Assembly (NCBI GenBank): GCA_019683665.1
Contig: JADGIB010000084.1
Coordinates: forward strand, 1 to 12,100
Source: Solirubrobacteraceae bacterium
Lineage (GTDB): Bacteria; Actinomycetota; Thermoleophilia; Solirubrobacterales; Solirubrobacteraceae
Reading direction: 5' to 3'
DNA: 12,100 nt
Positions 6,279 through 11,287 of the stretch are shown here, one piece after another. Positions within the stretch are counted from its first letter, which is position 1. Each line of letters opens with the position of its first letter. The notes under the pieces are model-generated. The model had not been told where the DNA came from. It worked only from the letters and a program-made list of their open reading frames with translations, and made no database searches. Both the position numbers and the translations under genes were made by a program.

Positions 6279-7163
6279 GTGCCGACGTTCTGCCGCCACA
6301 ACCGCTTCGTCCAGAACTGCCCGATCTGCCGCGAGCCCGAGCCGCCGCGGCGCCGGGCCGCGTCGACGTCGAGCGCCTCGCGGCCGCGCAGGACGGCCCG
6401 CGCGTCCTCGCCGTCGCGGCGCAGCGGCGGGACCGGCGACCTGCGCGTCCGCCGCGTCGCCCGCGCCGCCGAGGACGGCTACCACTCGCCGCTCGTCCCC
6501 GGCCTGCGCGCCACCGCCGACGCCGAGCGCCTCGCCGAGGAGCTCGCGTTCGCGGCCGGGCGCCTGACCGAGCTGGCGACCGCCCCGCAGGGCGCCTTCG
6601 CCGAGGCGGCCACGGCCGCCGACCGCGACGAGGGCATCCGTCTCGCCGCCGAGGCCGTCCTGCGCGGCGACCGCTCCCCGTACGCCGACGAGGCGGCGGC
6701 CGACCGCGGCCTCGCGGCGCTGTCGGCCTGGTTCGACCGTCACGGCGGCCCGGGCGCCGCGCTCGACGGCGACCCGGCGTGGACGGCGCAGCGGCGCTTC
6801 GAGCGCCTGTTCGAGCGGCTGGGGACCGTCGGCGGGATCGGCCGCGCGCGCTACGACCTGCTCGTCGTCGCCGGCGCGCTCGGGCTCGCCGACGTCGAGG
6901 CGCCGGCGCTGCTGGCCGGCGACCGCGACGACACGACGATCGCCGCCAAGCGCGTCTTCGGGATCGGCGACCGCCTCCTGATCGACCGCCGCGCCGGCGA
7001 GCTGGCCGAGGCCGCGGAGCTGCCGGTCGCCGCGCTCGACCTCGCGCTCGTGAACGTCGACCGGCCCGCGGGGGCGCCGCGGCTCACCGGCGGCGCGTCG
7101 GAGGACGCCGCCGACGCCGGCGCCTGGGCGCGCGCCGCGGCCGCGCTCGGCGTCGGCCGCTGA
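6279..7163 (+). CDS. Zinc-ribbon protein with helix-hairpin-helix-like segment, function unknown
   Basis: A 294-residue protein beginning at GTG. The first 17 residues hold a tight metal-binding pattern, Cys5-x-His7-x6-Cys14-x2-Cys17 (FCRHNRF...CPICREP). A disordered Arg/Ser/Pro-rich linker runs to about residue 50. The rest is alpha-helical. Around 170-205, helix RRFERLFERLG, a GGIG turn (185-188) and helix RARYDLLVVAGALG look like a helix-hairpin-helix, and DRDDTTIAAKRVFGIGD follows with a second possible GIG turn. HhH pairs of this kind occur in DNA glycosylase-like and other DNA-binding folds. I recall an actinobacterial family with this N-terminus annotated as alpha-glutamyl/putrescinyl thymine pyrophosphorylase clade 3-like, but I cannot confirm membership. 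The start at 6279 is fixed by the zinc motif and a TAGCAT hexamer upstream. It converges on the stress protein gene 8 bp away. Confidence 0.75.
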   Translation: MPTFCRHNRFVQNCPICREPEPPRRRAASTSSASRPRRTARASSPSRRSGGTGDLRVRRVARAAEDGYHSPLVPGLRATADAERLAEELAFAAGRLTELATAPQGAFAEAATAADRDEGIRLAAEAVLRGDRSPYADEAAADRGLAALSAWFDRHGGPGAALDGDPAWTAQRRFERLFERLGTVGGIGRARYDLLVVAGALGLADVEAPALLAGDRDDTTIAAKRVFGIGDRLLIDRRAGELAEAAELPVAALDLALVNVDRPAGAPRLTGGASEDAADAGAWARAAAALGVGR

Positions 7164-7168
7164 GGCCG
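7154..7168. terminator. Possible bidirectional hairpin between convergent genes
   Basis: CGGCC (7154-7158), loop GCTGA including the TGA stop, GGCCG (7164-7168). The two convergent genes are only 8 bp apart, so any terminator must overlap coding ends, and a symmetrical hairpin could serve both. The stem is only 5 bp. Confidence 0.25.
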
Positions 7169-7171
7169 CGG

Positions 7172-7636
7172 TCAGCCCGCGAGGTCGCCGCGCAGCCGGT
7201 CCGGCGGCGGGACGACGACGATCGGCACCGGGCTGTGGGAGACGAGGTGCTCGGTCACGCTGCCGAGCAGCAGCGAGCGCATCGCGCCGCGCCCGCGGGT
7301 GCCGACGACGACGAGGTCGCAGCCGTGCTCCTCGATGGCGGCGATGAGCGCGGGGCCGGCGTGCCCGTGCCCGAGGAGCTTCGTCACCGGCAGGTCGCCG
7401 GGGACCTGCGCGACGCCCTCCTCGAGGGTCGAGGTGACCTCCTTGCGCATCTCCTCCTCGAGCTCGGCCGGGTTGCCGCCGGCCAGCCAGGCGGCGTGCG
7501 CGGTGGCGGCGACGTCCGGGACGACGCTCATCACGGTCAGCCGCGCGTTCGTGCGCTGGGCGATCTCGATCGCCTGGGCCAGCGCGAGGCGGGAGTTGTC
7601 GGAGCCGTCGTAGCCGACGAGGATGTTCTGAGGCAC
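7172..7636 (-). CDS. Universal stress protein, UspA family, ATP-binding type
   Basis: A 154-residue single-domain Usp starting GTG at 7636 (MPQNILVGYDGSDNS). The opening strand and the Asp/Gly-rich loop (ILVGYDGSDNS) are typical. The C-terminal motif G-x2-G-x9-G-S is exact in GTRGRGAMRSLLLGS, which marks the nucleotide-binding class, followed by the usual SPVPIVVV strand. Such proteins usually act as cytosolic stress or dormancy sensors. The frame can be extended to an ATG at 7738, but that adds about 34 non-homologous residues before the conserved first strand. GTG 7636 is preceded by TACCGT with a 7-nt gap. The gene diverges from the histidine kinase gene. In mycobacteria usp genes are targets of the DosR/S NarL-type system, so control by the neighbour is possible, but no matching operator was recognised. 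Confidence 0.93.
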   Translation of the reverse strand: MPQNILVGYDGSDNSRLALAQAIEIAQRTNARLTVMSVVPDVAATAHAAWLAGGNPAELEEEMRKEVTSTLEEGVAQVPGDLPVTKLLGHGHAGPALIAAIEEHGCDLVVVGTRGRGAMRSLLLGSVTEHLVSHSPVPIVVVPPPDRLRGDLAG

Positions 7637-7643
7637 GAGAGCC

Positions 7644-7649
7644 ACGGTA
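7644..7649 (-). promoter_or_regulatory. Candidate -10 hexamer of the universal stress protein gene
   Basis: Minus-strand TACCGT followed by GGCTCTC and then GTG 7636. No SD is present, so a leaderless transcript is likely. This also argues against the upstream ATG at 7738. Confidence 0.4.
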
Positions 7650-7754
7650 CCGGAGCCGAGGGGCACGGGGGACCGGGCCGCCGCCCCGGCGGGGTGGGGT
7701 TGTCCGCAGCCGCAGACGCCATCGCGCCCCAGCCACACGGGCCGTCGGCTCCGT

Positions 7755-7760
7755 CATGCT
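7755..7760 (+). promoter_or_regulatory. Candidate -10 hexamer of the histidine kinase gene
   Basis: CATGCT lies 7 nt before ATG 7768. It departs from TANNNT at position 1, so it is weaker than the others, but the spacing is the same and no SD is visible. The 131-bp divergent region 7637-7767 shows no other clear promoter or operator. Confidence 0.25.
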
Positions 7761-7767
7761 GGCGCCC

Positions 7768-8787
7768 ATGACCGCCGCCCACGCCCGCATCGCGCTCGGC
7801 CTCCACGCGAGCCTCTCGGCGCTCCTGGCGCTGATCGTCGTCGTCGTGTGGGCGGCGGCCGACGGCGACGGGCTGTTCTGGCCGGCCTGGGTCTTCGTCG
7901 GGCTCTTCGTGCCGCTGGCGATCCACGCCGGCGCGCGCTGGGCCGAGGGCCTGCCCACGCGCGGCGAGCGGGCGCTCGGCGTCTGCGCGTCGGTCGCCGG
8001 CGCGCTGGCCGTCGCGGACGTCGCCGCCTGGGCGATCGGCGGGGCGGGCGAGTTCTGGCCGGTGTGGCCGCTGAGCGCGCTCGCCGTCTGGATCGCCGTC
8101 CAGGCGCTCGTCGTCCACCGCCACCGGCTCTTCGGCAGCGCCCGCGAGGAGGAGCTCAGCGAGCGCGTCGACGAGCTCGCCCGCACACGCCGCAGCGTCG
8201 TCGACGCCCAGGCGGCCGAGCTGCGGCGCATCGAGCGCGACCTCCACGACGGCGCGCAGGCGCGGCTGGTGGCGCTGACGATGCACCTCGGCCGGGCCGA
8301 GGAGCGCCTCGGGGACCGCCCCGAGGCGGCCGAGCTCGTGCGCCGCGCCCGCGAGGAGGCGACCGCCGCGATCGGCGAGCTGCGCGACCTCGCGCGCGGG
8401 ATCGCCCCGCCCGTGCTCGCCGACCGCGGGCTCATGGCCGCCGTCGAGGCGCTCGGGCGCCGCTCGGCCATCCCGGTCAGCGTCGAGGGCGGGCTCTCGC
8501 GCCGGCCCGCGCCGGTGGTCGAGACCGCCGCCTACTTCGTGGTCGCCGAGGCGCTGACGAACGTCGCCAAGCACGCGCCGCAGGCCGCCGCGCTCGTCAC
8601 CCTCGCCGAGCGCGGCGATCTCCTCGTCGTCGAGGTCGCCGACGACGGGCCCGGCGGCGCCGACCCGGCAGGCGCCGGCCTGACCGGCCTGCGCCACCGC
8701 GTCGAGGCGGTCGACGGGCGGCTGGAGATCGCCAGCGAGCCCGGATCCGGCACCCTGGTGCGCGTGGAGCTGCCATGCGGGTCGTGA
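7768..8787 (+). CDS. NarL-family sensor histidine kinase, membrane bound
   Basis: A 339-residue kinase with four N-terminal membrane helices (about 9-30, 37-57, 69-91, 95-117). They form two similar halves, each with an FWPxW motif (38-42, 97-101). A short coiled linker (EEELSERVDELARTRRS) leads into a HisKA_3 dimerisation domain with phospho-acceptor His160 in ERDLHDGAQARL. The HATPase_c domain shows the N box with Asn265 (EALTNVAKHA), the G1 box DDGPGG and the G2-like GLTGLRHRV. The input domain has almost no extracellular part, so it probably senses something in or at the membrane. ATG 7756 is also in frame, but 7768 sits at leaderless distance from CATGCT. The 3' end overlaps the response regulator by 13 nt, so the two are translationally coupled partners. 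Confidence 0.93.
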   Translation: MTAAHARIALGLHASLSALLALIVVVVWAAADGDGLFWPAWVFVGLFVPLAIHAGARWAEGLPTRGERALGVCASVAGALAVADVAAWAIGGAGEFWPVWPLSALAVWIAVQALVVHRHRLFGSAREEELSERVDELARTRRSVVDAQAAELRRIERDLHDGAQARLVALTMHLGRAEERLGDRPEAAELVRRAREEATAAIGELRDLARGIAPPVLADRGLMAAVEALGRRSAIPVSVEGGLSRRPAPVVETAAYFVVAEALTNVAKHAPQAAALVTLAERGDLLVVEVADDGPGGADPAGAGLTGLRHRVEAVDGRLEIASEPGSGTLVRVELPCGS

Positions 8788-9431
8788 TCGCCGAGGACAA
8801 CGCGCTGCTGCGCGAGGGGCTCATCGCGCTGCTGTCCGACCACGACGTCGAGGTCGTCGCCCAGGTCGCCGACGGCCCCGGCCTGCTGCGGGTCGTCAAC
8901 GGCCACAAGCCCGACCTCGCGATCGTCGACGTCCGCCTGCCGCCGACGTTCACCGACGAGGGCGTCCGCGCGGCGATCGAGGTGCGCCGCCGCCACCCCG
9001 GCACCGGCATCCTCATCCTCTCCCAGTACGTCGAGCCGGTCTACACGGCCGAGCTGCTGGCCGACGGGGCCGAGGGCGTCGGCTACCTCCTCAAGGAGCG
9101 CGTCGCCGAGGTGCGGACGTTCCTCGACGCGCTGCAGCGGGTGGCCGGCGGCGGCACCGCGCTCGACAGCGAGGTCGTCAGCGCGCTCATGCGCGCCCGC
9201 GACCCGCGGGCCGGGGACGGCGAGCTCGCCGCGCTCAGCCCGCGCGAGCGCGAGGTGCTCGGGCTCATGGCCGAGGGGCGCACGAACGCCGCGATCGCCC
9301 GGGAGCTCGTCATCACCCCCAGCGCGGTCGAGAAGCACGTCTCGTCGATCTTCTCGAAGCTCGACCTGCCCGCCGGCGACGACGACCACCGGCGCGTCCT
9401 CGCCGTCCTCGCGTACCTGCGCGCGAGCTGA
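8775..9431 (+). CDS. NarL/FixJ-family response regulator with LuxR-type HTH
   Basis: A 218-residue two-domain regulator. The receiver shows the acidic pair Glu7-Asp8, phospho-acceptor Asp52 in AIVDVRLPP, the switch Ser in ILSQY (83) and Lys107 in YLLKERV. The C-terminal GerE/LuxR helix-turn-helix is complete (LSPREREVLGLMAEGRTNAAIARELVI, then PSAVEKHVSSIFSKLDL). It would be phosphorylated by the kinase encoded just upstream and bind DNA as a dimer. PPTFTDEG after the phosphorylation site and the LSQYVEP stretch are usual in actinobacterial members of this group. The start lies within the last codons of the kinase gene and has no independent SD. Targets are unknown; the divergent stress protein gene and its own operon are the first candidates. 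Confidence 0.95.
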   Translation: MRVVIAEDNALLREGLIALLSDHDVEVVAQVADGPGLLRVVNGHKPDLAIVDVRLPPTFTDEGVRAAIEVRRRHPGTGILILSQYVEPVYTAELLADGAEGVGYLLKERVAEVRTFLDALQRVAGGGTALDSEVVSALMRARDPRAGDGELAALSPREREVLGLMAEGRTNAAIARELVITPSAVEKHVSSIFSKLDLPAGDDDHRRVLAVLAYLRAS

Positions 9432-9455
9432 GCGGCGCGGGTCGCGTCGATCGCC

Positions 9456-9467
9456 CTGACTTGTCAG
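9456..9467. repeat. 12-bp inverted repeat before the SRPBCC gene
   Basis: CTGAC-TT-GTCAG lies about 42 nt before ATG 9509 in the 77-bp gap after the response regulator. It may be an operator half-site pair or part of the promoter region. No good -10 was found, and the rest of the gap holds only the SD. Confidence 0.3.
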
Positions 9468-9497
9468 ACTTCCCGGCGCAGCACCCACCCGCAGCAC

Positions 9498-9503
9498 GGA
9501 GGA
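9498..9503 (+). promoter_or_regulatory. Ribosome binding site of the SRPBCC gene
   Basis: GGAGGA sits 5 nt before ATG 9509. It fixes this start against an upstream in-frame TTG at 9461 and marks the gene as one of the few here with a strong SD. Confidence 0.7.
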
Positions 9504-9508
9504 AGTCC

Positions 9509-9961
9509 ATGGACCCGGTCACGGTCAGCGTGACGATCGACCGCGCCCCGCAGGAGGTCTTCGACCACCTCGTCGTCCTCGCCAACCACGAGGCGTTCTG
9601 CGACCACTTCCTGCGCGACTGGACCCTGTCGGGCGCCGAGTCCGGCGTCGGAGCGCGCGCCCGCGTGCGGGCGGCCACGCCCGGGCCGGCCGACTGGATC
9701 GACGTCGAGATCGTCGAGGTCGAGGCGCCCACGCGGATCGTCGAGCGGACGGTCGGCGCGAAGGGCCGCCGGCGGACCCGCGGCACGTGGACGCTGCGGC
9801 CGGCCGGCGAGGGCGCGACGACGGTGACGTTCACGATCGTCACCGAGTCGGCGCCGCTGGCCGAGCGGCTGCTGGCGCCGCTGTCGCGCTCCTGGCTGCG
9901 GCGCGGCAACCAGCGAGCGCTGGAGCGCCTGCGCGACCGGCTCGCGCCCGGCGGGCACTAG
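9509..9961 (+). CDS. SRPBCC family protein (polyketide cyclase/dehydrase-like)
   Basis: A 150-residue START/Bet v 1-like protein. The N-terminus VTVSVTIDRAPQEVFDHLVVLANH is the family opening: a beta strand, then the helix that closes the hydrophobic cavity. The middle strands (DWIDVEIVEVEAPTRIVERT, GTWTLRPAGEGATTVTFTI) and the long C-terminal helix (RRGNQRALERLRDRLA) complete the fold. Members bind or process hydrophobic small molecules, but catalytic residues are not conserved enough to predict a reaction. There is no signal peptide, so it is cytosolic. The start is decided by GGAGGA. The TAG stop is also the first half of the TAGGCT hexamer of the following gene. Confidence 0.85.
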   Translation: MDPVTVSVTIDRAPQEVFDHLVVLANHEAFCDHFLRDWTLSGAESGVGARARVRAATPGPADWIDVEIVEVEAPTRIVERTVGAKGRRRTRGTWTLRPAGEGATTVTFTIVTESAPLAERLLAPLSRSWLRRGNQRALERLRDRLAPGGH

Positions 9962-9964
9962 GCT
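9959..9964 (+). promoter_or_regulatory. Candidate -10 hexamer of the small secreted protein gene
   Basis: TAGGCT lies exactly 6 nt before ATG 9971 and begins with the TAG stop of the SRPBCC gene. No SD is present. This is the best-placed leaderless promoter in the window along with the one at 2524-2529. Confidence 0.45.
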
Positions 9965-9970
9965 GCTGCC

Positions 9971-10393
9971 ATGCCTCACCGCACGATGCTCGCGGCGCTC
10001 GCCGCCGGCGCCCTGGTTCTCGGCGCGCTGGCCGGCCCGGCCGCCGCCTCCAAGGCACCCACGGCCGATCAGGCCAAGCGCATCACCCGGGCCGTCAAGA
10101 CGACGAAGCTCGGGGGCGCGAACCGCATCAGCACGCGCTGGTACACGGTCGACCGGATCCGGATCTCGTCGCTGTCGGACAACTGGGCGCTCGCCTGGCA
10201 GACGGCGACGAAGGCCGGCGAGGGCAGGTTCCAGCCCGCCTACTTCATCCTCGTCAACCCGCAGGGCTCCAAGCGCTGGGTCGTCGTCTCGCTCGGCACC
10301 GCGCTCGTCGGCTGCGGGGTGGCGCCGGACGCGGTGCTGCAGGACCTCGTCGGCGTGGGCTGCCCGCCGGGCGAGGGCATCGCCGGAAGCTGA
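9971..10393 (+). CDS. Small secreted protein, function unknown
   Basis: A 140-residue protein with a clear signal peptide (residues 1-26: basic MPHR, Ala/Leu core, AAA before SKAP). The mature part of about 114 residues has a basic, helical opening (ADQAKRITRAVKTTK), a Trp/Tyr-containing middle (STRWYTVDRIRISSLSDNWALAW) that looks beta-rich, and two cysteines (Cys115, Cys131) likely to form a disulfide outside the cell. No lipobox is seen. I recognise no family. Length and layout resemble small exported proteins that occur in many actinobacteria without assigned function. The gene appears to have its own leaderless promoter and is followed by a hairpin that precedes the transporter gene. Confidence 0.75.
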   Translation: MPHRTMLAALAAGALVLGALAGPAAASKAPTADQAKRITRAVKTTKLGGANRISTRWYTVDRIRISSLSDNWALAWQTATKAGEGRFQPAYFILVNPQGSKRWVVVSLGTALVGCGVAPDAVLQDLVGVGCPPGEGIAGS

Positions 10394-10406
10394 CCGGCCG
10401 GGGCGT

Positions 10407-10435
10407 GGCCGCCGGTTCGCGATGATCCGGCGGCC
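10407..10435 (+). repeat. Perfect 9-bp inverted repeat abutting the ZIP transporter start
   Basis: GGCCGCCGG (10407-10415), 11 nt, then CCGGCGGCC (10427-10435), directly followed by ATG 10436. As RNA the stem extends by T-A, G-T and C-G pairs through the ATG, sequestering the start. It could terminate the upstream gene, gate translation of the transporter, or be an operator in DNA. Confidence 0.5.
10421..10426 (+). promoter_or_regulatory. Weak -10-like hexamer of the ZIP transporter gene
   Basis: GATGAT lies 9 nt before ATG 10436, inside the loop of the inverted repeat. Only the A and final T of TANNNT match. If this is the promoter, the repeat flanks it and would act on DNA rather than in the mRNA leader. 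Confidence 0.2.
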
Positions 10436-11203
10436 ATGGACCTGACCCTCGAGGAGCTGGCCTGGATCGTCGGCTCGGGCGCGGCGACCGCGGTCGGCGG
10501 TCTCGGCCTGCTCGTCCTGCGCCGCCCGTCCGACCGGGCGCTCGACGTCCTCATGGGGTTCACCGCCGGGATCATGCTCGCGGCGGCGATGTTCAGCCTG
10601 CTCGTCCCGGCGCTCGACCGCGGCGGCGTCGGCGAGGTCGTGGCGGGGCTGGCGGCCGGAGCGCTGTGCCTGGCGGCGCTCGACCGGCTCGTGCCGCACC
10701 TGCACGCGCGGTTCGCCGAGCGGGGGCGGCTCGGGCGGCTGCGCGACGACGCCGACCCGCGGGCGCGCCACCGCGGCGTCCTCCTGCTCGTCGCCATGCT
10801 CATCCACAACGTCCCCGAGGGGATGGCGGTCGGGCTCGCGTTCGCCGCCGGCGGCACCGAGATCGGGATCCCGATCGCGCTGGCGATCGGCCTGCAGAAC
10901 ATCCCGGAGGGGTTCGCGGCCGCGGCCCCGCTGCTCAACGGCGGCACCTCGCGCCGGCGGGCGTTCTGGTTCGCGACGGCGACCGGGGCGGTCGAGCCGC
11001 CGGCGGCCATCGCCGCGATCGCGCTGGCGGCCGTCGTCGCCGTGCTCCTGCCGGCCGGCCTGGCCTTCGCCGCGGGGGCGATGCTCTACGTCGTCCTCGA
11101 CGAGCTCGTGCCCGAGGCGCATGCGGGCAGCGACCGCGCCGCGACGCTCGCGCTCATCGCCGGCTTCGCGCTCATGATGACGCTCGACGTCGCGCTCGGC
11201 TGA
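10436..11203 (+). CDS. ZIP family divalent metal transporter (ZupT/GufA-like)
   Basis: A 255-residue integral membrane protein with about eight hydrophobic helices, the standard ZIP plan. The metal-site motifs are intact: HNVPEG at 124-129 in the fourth helix (His124, Asn125, Glu128) and QNIPEG at 154-159 in the fifth (Asn155, Glu158). A hydrophilic segment with HLHARF and an Asp/Arg-rich stretch lies between helices 3 and 4, as in the cytoplasmic variable loop. A late EAHAG motif is conserved in the ZupT/GufA group. It probably takes up zinc and possibly other divalent ions. The start is fixed by the short gap after the upstream gene. No SD is visible. A hairpin covers the ATG. No Zur-type AT-rich box was seen. 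Confidence 0.93.
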   Translation: MDLTLEELAWIVGSGAATAVGGLGLLVLRRPSDRALDVLMGFTAGIMLAAAMFSLLVPALDRGGVGEVVAGLAAGALCLAALDRLVPHLHARFAERGRLGRLRDDADPRARHRGVLLLVAMLIHNVPEGMAVGLAFAAGGTEIGIPIALAIGLQNIPEGFAAAAPLLNGGTSRRRAFWFATATGAVEPPAAIAAIALAAVVAVLLPAGLAFAAGAMLYVVLDELVPEAHAGSDRAATLALIAGFALMMTLDVALG

Positions 11204-11212
11204 GGCCGCGGC

Positions 11213-11229
11213 GCCCGCACGGAGCGGGC
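11213..11229 (+). terminator. Candidate terminator after the ZIP transporter gene
   Basis: GCCCGC (11213-11218), loop ACGGA, GCGGGC (11224-11229), 9 nt after the stop codon. The stem is 6 bp and all GC, with no U-tract. Confidence 0.45.
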
Positions 11230-11240
11230 ACTGCAACAGG

Positions 11241-11255
11241 TGTCCAGAGCGGACA
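11241..11255. promoter_or_regulatory. Palindrome TGTCC-N5-GGACA upstream of the sigma factor gene
   Basis: TGTCC (11241-11245), AGAGC, GGACA (11251-11255) is a perfect dyad of 5 + 5 bp. It has the form of a dimeric regulator site and lies 32 nt before ATG 11288. Confidence 0.35.
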
Positions 11256-11261
11256 GGAGGG

Positions 11262-11275
11262 GGCGAACGTTCGCC
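11262..11275. promoter_or_regulatory. Perfect 14-bp palindrome upstream of the sigma factor gene
   Basis: GGCGAACGTTCGCC is self-complementary over its full length, 12 nt before ATG 11288 and 6 nt after the previous dyad. It contains GAAC and GTTC but without the 4-nt spacer of the mycobacterial LexA box, so it is not a standard SOS box. Confidence 0.45.
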
Positions 11276-11287
11276 AACCTCTGACTG

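Noticed and set aside
7637..7738. ATG 7738 as start of the universal stress protein
   Set aside because: It would add about 34 residues not found in the family before the conserved ILVGYDGS strand. GTG 7636 has a TANNNT hexamer at leaderless distance.
6126..8471. Long minus-strand open frame (781 codons) across the zinc-ribbon, stress and kinase genes
   Set aside because: It covers the real stress-protein gene in another frame and runs antisense to the others. The composition is repetitive and no motif is seen.
11262..11275. LexA/SOS box before the sigma gene
   Set aside because: The actinobacterial box needs GAAC-N4-GTTC. Here GAAC and GTTC are directly adjacent.
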